Notes: generated from the letters alone by a model not told the origin. A stretch of 64,000 nucleotides of DNA from Dehalococcoidia bacterium (GCA_025054935.1 JANWZD010000012.1:1-64000), one strand, 5' to 3'; shown: positions 18,715 to 27,933, counted from the first letter of the stretch. A program made the numbers and translations.

Positions 18715-19044
18715 TTAGGCGAGCGCCTCGTCGATCGCCGCCTTGATGCGCGGCTTGGGAAGCGCACCGACGATCCGCTTCGCCTCGACGCCGCCTTTGA
18801 AGACGATGAGCGTCGGGATGCCCATAATGCCGAGCTGGCTGGGCGTCACCGGGCTTTCGTCGGTGTTCAGCTTCGCGAACTTGACTTTGCCTGCATACTC
18901 CTCGGCGAGCGCCTCGACCGCGGGCGCGACCATCCGGCACGGCCCGCACCAAGGCGCCCAAAAGTCAACCAGCACAGGCAGGTCGCTCTCCAGCACCTCC
19001 TGCTGGAAAGTCTGGTCCGTTACCTCAATCAGATTGGCAGCCAC
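18715..19044 (-). CDS. trxA: Thioredoxin
   Basis: 109 residues with the thioredoxin fold and the redox-active WCGPC at residues 32-36; the cis-Pro is in GIPTLIVFKGG. It reduces protein disulfides in the cytoplasm, using electrons from thioredoxin reductase (not in this window). GTG 19044 is chosen: AAGGAG lies 6 bases upstream and the start matches normal thioredoxin length, while the open frame extends 30 codons further without a ribosome site. Convergent with the ABC adaptor gene (5 bases between stops) and divergent from htpX. Confidence 0.95.
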   Translation of the reverse strand: MAANLIEVTDQTFQQEVLESDLPVLVDFWAPWCGPCRMVAPAVEALAEEYAGKVKFAKLNTDESPVTPSQLGIMGIPTLIVFKGGVEAKRIVGALPKPRIKAAIDEALA

Positions 19045-19245
19045 CTCGCACTCCTTCTGCGCCGGCGCTTCGCTAGGGAGCGGCAGCCGGCCTTCCAAGC
19101 GTAGCATCTCTGCAGGAGAGTGACGCAACAGCAACGCCGCTCTCCTTGCCGATCTGATATGAGTCTAACGGGAGCGACTCTTCACGTGACGCGAAGTTTC
19201 GTATCCTTATCCTTAGCATGGGAGACCGCCCTGGAGGGAGAGGCC

Positions 19246-20100
19246 ATGAACAATCTCAAGACCTTGCTCTTGCTCGCCCTGCTGACCGGCTTGCTGATCT
19301 TCGTTGGGCGGCTGGTCGGCGGCGTCTCGGGGATGGTGGTCGCCTTCATCTTCGCGATCGCGATGAACTTTGGCGCTTACTGGTTCTCCGACAAGATTGC
19401 GCTGCGAATGGCGGGGGCTCATGAAATCGATGAGTCGCAGGACCCCGAGCTGTTCGCGATGGTGCGGCACTTGGCACTGCGTGCCAACCTGCCGATGCCG
19501 CGCGTTGCCGTGATCGATGATCCGTCGCCGAACGCCTTTGCCACCGGGCGCGACCCAGCGCATGGCGTCGTTGCGGTGACGACGGGCATCCGCCAGCTGC
19601 TGACCCCGACCCAGCTCGCCGGCGTGATCGCGCACGAGCTTGCGCACATCAAGAACCGCGACACCTTGACGATGGCGATCGTGGCGACGATCGCGGGGGT
19701 TATCAGTTTCATCGGCCAGATGGCGTCGTGGGCGCTGATGCTGGGCGGGTTTGGCCGGAGCGACGAGGAGGAGGGCGGCGGCGTCCTCGGCGGGCTGTTC
19801 GCGGTCATCGTCGCGCCGATCGTGGCGATGCTGCTCCAGTTTGCGATCTCGCGGGCGCGCGAATATGAGGCCGACGCGCTCGGCGCGCGCATCGTCGGCG
19901 ACCCGGAAGCGCTTGCCAGCGCGCTGGCGCGTCTTGAGGCGATGGTGCAGCGCGTCCCAATGGAGGCGTCGCCGGCGACGGCGCATCTGTTCATCGTCAA
20001 TCCGTTTGGCGGGCTGAACATCGCGCATCTGTTCAGCACGCACCCGCCGACGGCCGAGCGGATCGCGCGTCTGCGGGCGATGCAGTTCGCCTACCGCTAA
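19246..20100 (+). CDS. htpX: Membrane zinc metalloprotease HtpX
   Basis: 284-residue M48B protease of membrane protein quality control. HELAH (HExxH) is at residues 130-134; the third zinc ligand Glu is in [11 protein letters not shown]. Two N-terminal helices (about 6-22 and 28-46) and a hydrophobic pair after the active site match HtpX. It cleaves misfolded membrane proteins on the cytoplasmic side. ATG 19246 has GGAGGGAGAGG just upstream; the frame is open 42 codons earlier without support. No CIRCE-type heat-shock element was seen in the divergent region shared with trxA. Confidence 0.95.
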   Translation: MNNLKTLLLLALLTGLLIFVGRLVGGVSGMVVAFIFAIAMNFGAYWFSDKIALRMAGAHEIDESQDPELFAMVRHLALRANLPMPRVAVIDDPSPNAFATGRDPAHGVVAVTTGIRQLLTPTQLAGVIAHELAHIKNRDTLTMAIVATIAGVISFIGQMASWALMLGGFGRSDEEEGGGVLGGLFAVIVAPIVAMLLQFAISRAREYEADALGARIVGDPEALASALARLEAMVQRVPMEASPATAHLFIVNPFGGLNIAHLFSTHPPTAERIARLRAMQFAYR

Positions 20101-20118
20101 TCTGACGGCCACTCGCCG

Positions 20119-21021
20119 ATGGGACAGGGGTGGATACTTGACGGCGAGTGGCGCCCGTTTCGCATCGGCGGCCGGCACGATCTCCGCGCCGCCGCATGGC
20201 GCCCAGGGAGCGAAGAAGCGCTCGTTGCGGGCAACCACGGCACGCTCGCCTTCGTTGGACCGACGGCCCGCGTTCTCCCTCCTCCGACGCGCGACAATCT
20301 GCGCGGCATCGCTTGGCGGCCGGACGGCGCCTGCGCGCTCGCGGTGGGCGACGGCGGAACGATTGTTGTCGTCGCGGAGACCCTTCGCCTGACGCCCGTG
20401 CTGACGCCGGTCAATCTCCGGCGGGCGGCGTGGCATCCCACGGGCGCGTGCTGTCTTATTGTCGGCAACGACGGGCTTGCGCTGCTCTGGACTGACGGCC
20501 GAACGCGGGCGGTCGGGTGGGGGCGCGCTCACCTGCGCGACGCTGCGTGGCGGCCGGACGGCGAAGAAGCGGTGATCGCTGGGAACGGCGCGCTGTACCG
20601 CTATCGCCGCGATGAGGATGACCTCGAGGTCATTGCCGAGCTGCCCGACGGCGATTTCACCGGGGTGGCCTGGCTGCCGGGGGGAGAGCGCTTCTTCGCC
20701 GTGGGCTACCGGCAGGTCGGCGCGGCGCTTGATGCCCGCGAGACGGTGGCGTGGCTTGGGCCGAAGCTCGAGCCGGCCTTCGCCGGGATCGCGGGCCACA
20801 CGTTCGTCCAAGCGGTCGCGCGGCCGGGACGCGAAGAGGTGTGGATCGTCCAGCAGCCGGCGTATGCGGCGAGCGAGTCGCGCCTCCTGCGCTGGTCGGG
20901 GGGCGCGCCCGAGGTGGTCTTCCGCCACGAGACGGCGCGTCTTGTCCAGCTCAGTTTCGATGAACGGGGCGAGCGGGCGGTTGTCGTCGGCTCGCCTCGC
21001 GCTGCCTTCTGGCGCAGCTAA
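20119..21021 (+). CDS. Small beta-propeller (WD40-like) protein
   Basis: 300 residues made of about six or seven ~42-residue repeats around LRxAAWRPxGxxALxVGN, for example LRAAAWRPGSEEALVAGNHG, LRGIAWRPDGACALAVGDGG and LRRAAWHPTGACCLIVGNDG. This fits a single beta-propeller. There is no signal peptide or membrane helix, so it is probably cytoplasmic. It starts 18 bases after htpX on the same strand and is probably co-transcribed. Its stop overlaps the scpA stop by 4 bases in convergent orientation. Ligand or partner unknown. Confidence 0.7.
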   Translation: MGQGWILDGEWRPFRIGGRHDLRAAAWRPGSEEALVAGNHGTLAFVGPTARVLPPPTRDNLRGIAWRPDGACALAVGDGGTIVVVAETLRLTPVLTPVNLRRAAWHPTGACCLIVGNDGLALLWTDGRTRAVGWGRAHLRDAAWRPDGEEAVIAGNGALYRYRRDEDDLEVIAELPDGDFTGVAWLPGGERFFAVGYRQVGAALDARETVAWLGPKLEPAFAGIAGHTFVQAVARPGREEVWIVQQPAYAASESRLLRWSGGAPEVVFRHETARLVQLSFDERGERAVVVGSPRAAFWRS

Positions 21022-21827
21022 GCGCTGCCGGCTGCGGGGCGGCCGGGCGCTTCGTCATTGCCTGCCTCGCTCTGCGGCGAGCGCGGGGCGCGGGGGCGCC
21101 GCAGGAGGATGTCGCCGAACGGCTGCAGCTGCTCGACCTCGGCCTCGCCGCGGCGGACCATCTCAAGCATTGCCAGAAACGTCGCCACGATCGCCGCAAC
21201 GCCCTGATGGGCGCCGACGGCGGAGCGGAACGAGAGTGTCTCGTGGCGGGCGAGGAGGCGGCGGAGGGTCTCGATCTGCTCGGCGACGGTTATGGCGGGT
21301 GGAGGGAGCGCGTCCGCTGCGCTCGGGCGGCGGCGATGGGCGAGGCTGAGGAGGAGCTGGCGCAGCCGCTCCGGGGGAAGGGAGATCGCAAGCCGGCGCG
21401 CCGGCGCGAGCGCGGGGGGCACGCGGCGCGGCCAGCAGCGCAGTCCGGCCTCCTCGCGCTGGCGGAGCGCTGCCGCGGCGGCTTTGAGGCGCTGGTAGTC
21501 GCGCAATTGACGGGCGAGCGCCTCGGCGGCGGCGATGGCGTCCGGCTCGTTTTCTTCCTCGCGGGGCGGGACGGCGGGAGGCGGCAGAAGCCGGATCGAT
21601 TTGAGCAGCAGCAGCTTGGCGGCGACGACGAGGTAGGCGGCGATCTCGTCGAGGTCGGCGGCGTTCGCCTCGAGATAGGCGAGAAACTGGTCGGTGACGG
21701 CGAGCAGGGAAACGACGCTGATGTCGAGCTCATGCCGCTCGATGAGGGCGAGAAGAAGGTCGAGCGGGCCGTCGAACACCTCGAGGTGAACGGCAAAGCG
21801 GGGCCGACTGGCGAGGTCGAGGGGCAC
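21018..21827 (-). CDS. scpA: Segregation and condensation protein A
   Basis: 269 residues matching the kleisin subunit ScpA of the SMC-ScpAB condensin. The N-terminal region (FDGPLDLLLALIERHELDI) is the conserved SMC-contact helix, and the C-terminal ~70 residues form the winged helix that closes the ring. GTG 21827 has GGAG 5 bases upstream. It follows aroH by one base and is thus last of a trpA-aroH-scpA unit. scpB and smc are not in the window. Confidence 0.92.
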   Translation of the reverse strand: MPLDLASRPRFAVHLEVFDGPLDLLLALIERHELDISVVSLLAVTDQFLAYLEANAADLDEIAAYLVVAAKLLLLKSIRLLPPPAVPPREEENEPDAIAAAEALARQLRDYQRLKAAAAALRQREEAGLRCWPRRVPPALAPARRLAISLPPERLRQLLLSLAHRRRPSAADALPPPAITVAEQIETLRRLLARHETLSFRSAVGAHQGVAAIVATFLAMLEMVRRGEAEVEQLQPFGDILLRRPRAPRSPQSEAGNDEAPGRPAAGSA

Positions 21828-21828
21828 G

Positions 21829-22200
21829 TTACTCCTCGATGGGCGGAGTGGAAGTGCGGAGAGTGACGGCGTCGCGGAGGTAGACGTGCTCGATCTCGTC
21901 TTGGGCTTTGTCGGTGTTCACGAGGACGAGGACGCGAATGCAGGCGGGCAGGGCGCCCGGCACATTCATCTCATGGCCGCAGAGGAGGGGCACGTGGTGC
22001 CAGCCGAGCTGACGCGCTCCGACGGCGGGAAAGTCGGCGTTCAGGTCGGGGGTGGTGGTGAAGAAGACGGCAGCGATCTGGTCGACGGCGATGGCGTTGC
22101 GGTCGACGATGGCGCAGAGCAGCTCCCGGGTGGCGGCGAGGATGGCGCGCGAGGAGTTCTCCTCGACGGTGATCGCGCCTCGGATGCCGCGGACCATCAT
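21829..22200 (-). CDS. aroH: Chorismate mutase, AroH class
   Basis: 123 residues closely matching the monofunctional trimeric AroH (Bacillus-type) enzyme that converts chorismate to prephenate for Phe and Tyr synthesis. Known active-site positions are conserved: Arg7 in MMVRGIRGA, the Glu in CGHEMNV, the Arg in [12 protein letters not shown], and the HVYL segment. The start codon overlaps the trpA stop (ATGA), so it is translationally coupled to a tryptophan gene, placing two competing branches from chorismate in one transcript. Confidence 0.95.
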   Translation of the reverse strand: MMVRGIRGAITVEENSSRAILAATRELLCAIVDRNAIAVDQIAAVFFTTTPDLNADFPAVGARQLGWHHVPLLCGHEMNVPGALPACIRVLVLVNTDKAQDEIEHVYLRDAVTLRTSTPPIEE

Positions 22201-22997
22201 CGGGCCGGTGCCAACGCGCGCAGGTCGCGCAGATAGTCGGCGAGCGCTTGGGCAGCTTCGGCGGTGGTGGGGCGGTCGATCCGGTCGACGACGGCGCTGC
22301 CGACGATGGCGAGGTCGGCAAGGCGTCCCACCTGCTCAACGTGCTCGGGGGTGCTGATGCCGAAGCCGACGGCGATTGGGAGGTCGGTGACGGCGCGAAC
22401 GCGGGCGAGAAACGCCGGCAAGTCAGGGGGGAGGTCGCGCCGGGCGCCGGTGACCCCGGTGACGCTGACGCAGTAGAGGAAGCCTCGGGCGGTGCGGGCG
22501 GCGAGGCGGAGGCGCTCCTCGGTGCTGGTGGGGGCGACCATCGCCACGAGCGCGATGCCGACCGCGTCGAGGGCGGCGCGGAGATCGCCCGCTTCTTCGG
22601 GCGGCAGGTCGGGCACGATGCAGCCGTCGATGCCGGCGGCGGCGGCGTCGCGCGCGAAGCGTGTCAGCCCGTAGCGGAGAAAGGGGTTGTAATAGCCCAT
22701 GAAGAGGAGCGGGATGGTCACGCCGGCGCGGCGGACGGCGCGGGCGGCGTCGAGGCAGGCTGCGAGCGTGATGCCGTTCTGAAGGGCGCGGGTCGTTGCG
22801 CGCTGGATGGTCGAGCCGTCGGCAAGCGGGTCGCTGAAGGGGATGCCCAGCTCGATTGCGTCGGCGCCGGCGGCGGCAGCAGCGCTGGCGAGGGCGACAG
22901 TCGAGTCGGCGTGGGGAAATCCCACCGGGAAGTACGGAATGAGCCCGACCCGTCCGCGCTCGCGCAGGGCGCGGAGCGTCTCCTCCAACGTTGCCAT
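22197..22997 (-). CDS. trpA: Tryptophan synthase alpha subunit
   Basis: 266-residue TIM-barrel protein that cleaves indole-3-glycerol phosphate to indole and glyceraldehyde 3-phosphate, passing indole to TrpB. Both catalytic acids are in [14 protein letters not shown] (Glu and Asp), and the phosphate-binding segment near IAVGFGIS is present. ATG 22997 is chosen, with GGGAG 4 bases upstream; another in-frame ATG lies at 23041. TrpB is not in the window, so the usual trpBA pair is split. First of trpA-aroH-scpA. Confidence 0.96.
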   Translation of the reverse strand: MATLEETLRALRERGRVGLIPYFPVGFPHADSTVALASAAAAAGADAIELGIPFSDPLADGSTIQRATTRALQNGITLAACLDAARAVRRAGVTIPLLFMGYYNPFLRYGLTRFARDAAAAGIDGCIVPDLPPEEAGDLRAALDAVGIALVAMVAPTSTEERLRLAARTARGFLYCVSVTGVTGARRDLPPDLPAFLARVRAVTDLPIAVGFGISTPEHVEQVGRLADLAIVGSAVVDRIDRPTTAEAAQALADYLRDLRALAPAR

Positions 22998-23059
22998 CGC
23001 GCTCCCAGTGCTCCGTGTGGCGATGCGCCACTCTTTTTCCATGATAGCGAAAAGCGGGG

Positions 23060-23779
23060 TCAGAGCGCGGCGAGGGCGCGGGTGGCGGTGTAGACGGCGA
23101 GCAGGGCGAGGGCGTTGAAGCTGGCGTGGAGGAGAATGGGAGGCCAGAGCGAACCGGACCAGAGCCGAAGGAGGGCCAAGAGGATGCCCAAGAGGAAGGT
23201 GGGGAGCATCACCTGCGGCACGAGATGCGCGACGGCGAAGAGCGCCGAGCTGACGGTGACAGCGCCTGCGGTGCCCAGACGGCCGACGAGGCCGGGGAGG
23301 ATGAAGCCGCGGAAGAACGTCTCTTCGGCGATGGGGGTGATGACGGCGCCGCTGAGCAGGGCGATCGCGAGGGAGAGGGGGGTGGCGCCGACGAGCACGT
23401 CGATGCGTTGGGGGTTTTCTTGGCCGAGGCCGAGCGCCTGCAGCGCCAGCCCATAGGCGAGCTGGATGATCAGGCCGGCGAGCAGCAGGCCGGCTGCGGC
23501 GAGCAGGGCGTCGGGGGGAAAGCGGCGAAAGCCGAGCGCGGCGAGGCCGCCGCGTCGCGCCGCGAAGGCGAGGGCGATGCCGAGCAGGCCGAGCTGGGCG
23601 GCGGTAATCGCGCCGATCGAGACTGGCCGGGCGAACGGCGCGACGTCGATGACTGGCCGAAGGAGGGCGAGAACGGCGAAGGCGCCGCCGACAATCAGGA
23701 TGACGAGCGCGATGGCGGCGGCGATAGCGCCGAGAATGTCTCCGATGCCCCACGGAACTGGACTGCGCTCGACGTCCAC
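23060..23779 (-). CDS. CPBP family intramembrane metalloprotease
   Basis: 239 residues, largely hydrophobic. Family motifs are present: EETFFRG (EExxxR) and a later helix with LHASFNAL carrying the metal-binding His. CPBP (CAAX protease/bacteriocin-processing) proteins cleave within membranes; bacterial members have been linked to bacteriocin self-immunity and protein processing. GTG 23779 has a G-rich ribosome site. It lies 62 bases upstream of trpA on the same strand and may be co-transcribed, with no obvious functional link. Confidence 0.87.
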   Translation of the reverse strand: MDVERSPVPWGIGDILGAIAAAIALVILIVGGAFAVLALLRPVIDVAPFARPVSIGAITAAQLGLLGIALAFAARRGGLAALGFRRFPPDALLAAAGLLLAGLIIQLAYGLALQALGLGQENPQRIDVLVGATPLSLAIALLSGAVITPIAEETFFRGFILPGLVGRLGTAGAVTVSSALFAVAHLVPQVMLPTFLLGILLALLRLWSGSLWPPILLHASFNALALLAVYTATRALAAL

Positions 23780-24028
23780 CCGCTCTGTCCCCTGTGACCG
23801 CGGCGGCTTTCGCGCCGTCGGATCAATGGTAGCGCGATTGCGGGACCGAGCGGGAAGCGGCGGGCCGGGCGCGCGCCGTTGTTCGGGGTTGGTGTCCTTG
23901 GAACGACATTGGGGGTCGAGAGCTGAGAACTGCGCTCAGACAAAACATGTCCGATTGCGGCACAAGATGTCTCCAGAAATCACAGGTGGCATATCATTTC
24001 ACGGCAACGGAAGGAGCGGGCGAGGGCA
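23780..24028. other. Divergent intergenic region, nothing firm
   Basis: Separates the CPBP gene (minus) from the AT-rich orphan (plus). GC content falls from about base 23,930 onward. A TATCAT box at 23993-23998 could serve the orphan, but no -35 partner is convincing. No RNA gene or repeat was recognised. Confidence 0.5.
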
Positions 24029-25015
24029 GTGTCACTCAGCGACTGGCTGCGGCAAGTTATAGAAGAGACCGTGCTGCTTCTGTTTCCAGGACGCCCTCTG
24101 CCTGCGGGGCTAGTAAAGAGGCATGTCTGGCGGGATCAGAAATATGTTGGAGCGGCTGCAGGACGAGTCGTTCCCTGGGAAGGGTGGAGCGCCAATCTTG
24201 CCAATCTCGATGCGAGATATCGCGCAATATTTGCAGATGTGGTCGATAACATCCTTCCAGAAAGCGAACGTTATCGGCTGTTTGGGGATGCTTTTTCGGA
24301 GGAGATCCGCGAGCTCAATCGCTTTGTCGTTCTGTTTGTCCTAGATTTTCCTCTGGAAACTGAGCAGGACATCATCCTCGCTGGGTTTACTCCTCGTCGA
24401 ATGGCTCGTGTTCTGCATGCTTGCAAAATAGTCTCTGTAGAAGAGTTTCTCGACAAGACGACTTTGCACTGGGCAGCTGTGTTAACGCGCCTTGTGATGC
24501 TGCAACGTTTTCTCTCCATCCATCGAAAACCTCTTGAGGGGAATGAGCTTCCTTTACAGCATCTCTTATATCAGACCGGCTATCTTCACAAGCTGATCGT
24601 CTCATCAGGGCTTGAGCTTTATTCGATTGATCCCCCGCGAAGATCTGGAAGATTTGGGCATGATCTAGAGATATTGGCTAGAAATCCTGTCAAAAGTCCT
24701 GAGAAAATAAAGATAGGGGTCGAGGCATACTTAAAATCTCCTGGATATCATCTGGACAGCATCCCTCAATACATTAAGCGATTCTCGCTCGATGCTATCA
24801 TGGTTGTTGCTCCTGATAATCCGCGTCCCGTTTTGTTTCCGAGATTGTCAAGTCTTGGAATTCCGGTCTATGAGGCGCATCGAGTGGCAGAACTTGGCCG
24901 CCCAAATTTTCTCGGCTTCTATCATCTTCCGCTTCATCAAGTGATTGCTGATCTGCGAGGGCTCTCGGAGCGGATAGTAGAAGTCATTCCTGCTCTAAGT
25001 TTTCAAAAAGATTGA
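24029..25015 (+). CDS. Orphan hypothetical protein, AT-rich gene
   Basis: 328 residues with no recognised domain, signal peptide or membrane helix. It appears soluble, mostly helical in the N-terminal two thirds, with a C-terminal part (DAIMVVAPDNPRPVLFPRLS) of alternating strand-like segments. Base composition is very unlike the neighbours: 24661-24720 has only 22 G/C in 60, and codons use A/T in third position freely. This indicates recent transfer. No integrase, tRNA-end duplication or flanking repeat was found. GTG 24029 has GAGGG 5 bases upstream. It stands between trpA-side genes and the conserved tRNA-Thr/tuf cluster. Confidence 0.7.
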   Translation: MSLSDWLRQVIEETVLLLFPGRPLPAGLVKRHVWRDQKYVGAAAGRVVPWEGWSANLANLDARYRAIFADVVDNILPESERYRLFGDAFSEEIRELNRFVVLFVLDFPLETEQDIILAGFTPRRMARVLHACKIVSVEEFLDKTTLHWAAVLTRLVMLQRFLSIHRKPLEGNELPLQHLLYQTGYLHKLIVSSGLELYSIDPPRRSGRFGHDLEILARNPVKSPEKIKIGVEAYLKSPGYHLDSIPQYIKRFSLDAIMVVAPDNPRPVLFPRLSSLGIPVYEAHRVAELGRPNFLGFYHLPLHQVIADLRGLSERIVEVIPALSFQKD

Positions 25016-25267
25016 GTGATGTCTCCGGACGAGGCGGCAGTTCAGTGTCCTCGCGCAATCCTCGCTCCTCCGCGATTAGGGACGTCCACTTCTGCGCGAG
25101 TGCCGCCTTTCTGCTGTCACGGGCCTCGCGTTTCTCCAGCCTACGGCGCCGGCGGCCCCCTCGGCGATGCCTCTCGCGTCGATGCTTGGCAGCGTGCAGT
25201 ACTGATCGATCCGGCGGACAAGGTAGGCGGGCGCCAGTTCCTCTTGGGCGCTGGAGAAATCTCGGCC
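25016..25267. other. Non-coding stretch before the tRNA-Thr promoter
   Basis: No convincing gene. Open frames on both strands here lack ribosome sites and resemble nothing known. The sequence returns to high GC. The tRNA/tuf promoter follows. Confidence 0.5.
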
Positions 25268-25297
25268 TTGATCTTTTTCCGCGGCGTGCCATATCAT
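25268..25297 (+). promoter_or_regulatory. Promoter of the tRNA-Thr-tuf cluster
   Basis: TTGATC (25268-25273), an 18-base spacer and TATCAT (25292-25297). The predicted start near 25304 is ~48 bases before the tRNA. Confidence 0.7.
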
Positions 25298-25351
25298 ACG
25301 GTGGCAGGACCGGCGGAATCCCGCTGGTCGTTTTTGCGATCAGCGCGAGTT

Positions 25352-25424
25352 GCCCGCGTAGCTCAGTTGGCAGAGCACGTTCTTGGTAAGAACGGGGTCA
25401 CCGGTTCAAGTCCGGTCGTGGGCT
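25352..25424 (+). tRNA. tRNA-Thr (anticodon GGT)
   Basis: Complete cloverleaf: acceptor GCCCGCG/CGTGGGC (one G-T), D stem GCTC/GAGC, anticodon stem CGTTC/GAACG with loop TTGGTAA giving anticodon GGT (reads ACC/ACU), 5-base variable loop, T stem ACCGG/CCGGT with loop TTCAAGT. Discriminator T at 25424; the next bases are CCG, so CCA is not encoded and must be added. Directly upstream of tuf, as in the tRNA-tufB arrangement of many bacteria. Confidence 0.97.
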
Positions 25425-25508
25425 CCGCAGCCGGTTCGCCGTCGAGCGGCACCCATCCCGCCGCTCGAGCGTGGGGTCGATCAGCCACACTTCTCGGAGG
25501 AATAACTT

Positions 25509-26708
25509 TTGGCCCGCAAGAAATTTGAGCGCACAAAACCACACGTCAACGTCGGCACCATCGGCCATATCGACCATGGCAAGACCACGCTGACCGCTGC
25601 CATCACCAAAGTCTTGTCACTCAAAGGAGAAGCCGAGTTCCGGCCCTTCGAGTCGATTGACAATGCGCCGGAAGAGCGCGCGCGTGGCATCACCATCGCA
25701 ATCTCCCATGTCGAATACGAGACCGATAAGCGCCACTATGCCCACGTCGACTGCCCCGGCCACGCCGACTATATCAAGAACATGATCACCGGCGCCGCCC
25801 AGATGGATGGCGCGATCCTCGTCGTCGCCGCTCCCGAAGGGCCCATGCCGCAGACGCGCGAGCACATCCTGCTCGCCCGTCAGGTCGACGTGCCCGCTAT
25901 GGTCGTCTTTCTGAATAAGGTCGACGAAATGGACGACCCAGAGCTGCTGGAGCTGGTCGAACTCGAGCTGCGCGAACTGCTGAGCAAATACGGCTTCCCC
26001 GGCGACGAGATTCCCATCATCCGCGGCTCGGCGCGCAATGCCCTCGAAAGCACCTCGACGGACATTAACGCTCCCGAGTACAAGCCGATCCTCGAACTGA
26101 TGGACGCCGTCGACAATTACATCCCCACGCCTGTCCGCGCTATCGATAAGCCGTTCCTGATGCCGATCGAAGACGTCTTCGGAATCAAAGGGCGCGGCAC
26201 CGTCGTCACCGGGCGCATCGAACGCGGCGTCGTTCGCGTGGGCGACGAAGTGGAGATTGTCGGGTTCGGCGAGAACCGGCGGACGGTCGTCACCGGCGTC
26301 GAGATGTTCCGCAAGACCCTCGACGAAGGGCAAGCGGGCGATAACGTCGGCTGCCTCCTTCGCGGCATCGAGCGCGACGAGGTCGAGCGCGGCCAAGTGC
26401 TCTGCAAGCCGGGCAGCATCAAGCCGCACACGAAGTTCAAGGCCCAAGTCTATGTCCTTTCCAAGGAAGAGGGCGGCCGCCACACTCCCTTCTTCAACGG
26501 CTACCGCCCGCAGTTCTACATCCGAACAACCGACGTCACCGGCACGATCCATCTGCCCGAAGGCGTCGAGATGACGATGCCCGGCGACAACGTCGAAATG
26601 ACGATCACCCTCATCACGCCGGTGGCGATCGAAGAAGGCCTGCGCTTCGCTATCCGCGAAGGCGGACGCACCGTCGGCGCCGGCTCGGTGACGCAGATCC
26701 TCGAATAA
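25509..26708 (+). CDS. tuf: Elongation factor Tu
   Basis: 399-residue GTPase that delivers aminoacyl-tRNA to the ribosome. G motifs: GHIDHGKT (G1), RGITI (G2), DCPGHADY (G3), NKVD (G4), GSARNAL (G5); domains 2 and 3 are complete. The start is TTG: the translated beginning [20 protein letters not shown] aligns with the universal EF-Tu N-terminus and GGAGG lies 8 bases before it, with no ATG or GTG available. A TTG start on one of the most abundant cell proteins is unusual. Preceded by tRNA-Thr, followed by rpmG-secE-nusG. Confidence 0.98.
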   Translation: MARKKFERTKPHVNVGTIGHIDHGKTTLTAAITKVLSLKGEAEFRPFESIDNAPEERARGITIAISHVEYETDKRHYAHVDCPGHADYIKNMITGAAQMDGAILVVAAPEGPMPQTREHILLARQVDVPAMVVFLNKVDEMDDPELLELVELELRELLSKYGFPGDEIPIIRGSARNALESTSTDINAPEYKPILELMDAVDNYIPTPVRAIDKPFLMPIEDVFGIKGRGTVVTGRIERGVVRVGDEVEIVGFGENRRTVVTGVEMFRKTLDEGQAGDNVGCLLRGIERDEVERGQVLCKPGSIKPHTKFKAQVYVLSKEEGGRHTPFFNGYRPQFYIRTTDVTGTIHLPEGVEMTMPGDNVEMTITLITPVAIEEGLRFAIREGGRTVGAGSVTQILE

Positions 26709-26720
26709 CGGCACGCACCG

Positions 26721-26748
26721 GTGGCCCGCTCCCCGCAGGGCGGGCCAC
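26721..26748 (+). terminator. GC-rich hairpin after tuf, no U-tract
   Basis: Perfect 9-bp stem GTGGCCCGC/GCGGGCCAC (26721-26729, 26740-26748) with a 10-base loop, in the gap between tuf and rpmG. No run of T follows. It may be a partial terminator or an mRNA processing/stability element that sets tuf apart from the genes downstream. Confidence 0.45.
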
Positions 26749-26772
26749 GGGTCTGCCGCCTGAAGGGGCGCT

Positions 26773-26943
26773 ATGGCGAAGAAGAAAGGCGAGGCACGGG
26801 TGCTGATCACCCTCGCCTGCGTGGAGTGTCGGGAGCGTAATTACCTGACCGAGAAGAACAAGCGCAACGACCCCGATCGGCTAACCTTGCGAAAGTACTG
26901 TCCGCGCTGCCGCGGTCATCGCGAGCATCGCGAGACGCGCTAA
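26773..26943 (+). CDS. rpmG: Ribosomal protein bL33
   Basis: 56-residue large-subunit protein. It begins [19 protein letters not shown] and keeps two zinc-knuckle pairs, CVEC and CPRC, so it is the zinc-binding (C+) form. The length matches L33. GAAGGGG lies 7 bases before the ATG. The position between tuf and secE is the common bacterial order rpmG-secE-nusG-rplK-rplA. Confidence 0.97.
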   Translation: MAKKKGEARVLITLACVECRERNYLTEKNKRNDPDRLTLRKYCPRCRGHREHRETR

Positions 26944-26983
26944 GCGTCGCCCAGCGCGGGAGGCGTGGCGAGAGGAGTACGCG

Positions 26984-27289
26984 ATGGCACTAAAACAGAC
27001 GGCCCGTCCCGGTCAGGCCGCGCGGCCAGCGCCGCGTCCGCCGAAACCACCGGTGGCGCGCGGCCACGCCGCTCCCGGTCGTCGCCTCCGCTTCAAAGCG
27101 CCAGACTTTCGCTTCGCGCGCGACATCATCGCCGAACTGAAGAAAGTCACGTGGCCCTCGGCGCAGCAAGTGCGCGAGCTGACGATCGTCGTCCTCATCA
27201 TCTCCTCGGTGGTCGGCGTAATCTTGGGCGGGATCGACTGGGTCTTCTCGAAGTTGGTGGAAGTCCTGCTGCTGCGGCCGATTTTCTAG
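26984..27289 (+). CDS. secE: Preprotein translocase subunit SecE
   Basis: 101 residues: a Pro/Arg-rich N-terminal tail of ~35 residues, an amphipathic helix with the conserved ELKKVTWPS segment, and one transmembrane helix near residues 68-90. This is the single-spanning bacterial SecE that clamps SecY in the Sec translocon. AGAGGAG precedes the ATG. The basic tail is longer than in typical short SecE. It lies 40 bases after rpmG and 29 before nusG. Confidence 0.95.
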   Translation: MALKQTARPGQAARPAPRPPKPPVARGHAAPGRRLRFKAPDFRFARDIIAELKKVTWPSAQQVRELTIVVLIISSVVGVILGGIDWVFSKLVEVLLLRPIF

Positions 27290-27318
27290 GTCACCAGCGC
27301 CAACTGAGGTAGCTCGCT

Positions 27319-27918
27319 ATGCAGACGCATGACACGCCCACTCCTCCTGCTGACGCCACGCTTCCGCCCCCCGAATCCGAGCAGCCTGCCGCGCCGCGCG
27401 GCGAGTGGTACGTCATCCACACCTACTCCGGCTACGAAAACAAAGTCAAACGCAACCTCGAGCACCGCATCGAGTCCATGGATATGCGGGACAAAATCTT
27501 CGAGGTGGTCATTCCGACCGAAGACGAGATCGAAGTCAAGGACGGCCAGCGCCGCCAAGTCCAGCGCAAGGTCTATCCTGGCTATGTCCTCGTCAACATG
27601 ATCATGGATGACGACAGCTGGTATGTCGTTCGGAACACCCCGGGGGTCACCGGCTTCGTCGGCTACGGCAACCGCCCGGTGCCGCTCGAAGATCAGGAAG
27701 TGAAGCAGATCCTGCGGCAGATGGCCGCCGAGACCCCGCGGATCAAAATCGGCTTTCAGAAGGGCCAGAGCGTCCGGATCATCGATGGCCCCTTCACCGA
27801 ATTCGTCGGCACCGTCGACGATATCAACCACGAGAAGGGGAAAGTGCGCGTGCTGGTGTCGTTCTTTGGGCGCGAGACACCAGTCGAGCTCGATTTCTTG
27901 CAAGTCGAGAAACTGTAG
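27319..27918 (+). CDS. nusG: Transcription antitermination/termination factor NusG
   Basis: 199 residues with an acidic/Pro-rich N-terminal tail (~25 residues), the NGN domain starting near EWYVIHTYSGYENKVKRNLE, and a C-terminal KOW domain (KGQSVRIIDGPFTEFVGTVD). It binds RNA polymerase to modulate pausing and couples it to ribosomal protein uS10 or Rho. GAGGTAG precedes the ATG. It sits in the standard secE-nusG-rplK order. Confidence 0.97.
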   Translation: MQTHDTPTPPADATLPPPESEQPAAPRGEWYVIHTYSGYENKVKRNLEHRIESMDMRDKIFEVVIPTEDEIEVKDGQRRQVQRKVYPGYVLVNMIMDDDSWYVVRNTPGVTGFVGYGNRPVPLEDQEVKQILRQMAAETPRIKIGFQKGQSVRIIDGPFTEFVGTVDDINHEKGKVRVLVSFFGRETPVELDFLQVEKL

Positions 27919-27933
27919 CGAGGCGTTCGCCCG

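Noticed and set aside
24984-25292. Minus-strand ORF of ~100 codons before the tRNA
   Set aside because: Arg-rich, no ribosome site, overlaps the orphan gene end and the tRNA promoter.
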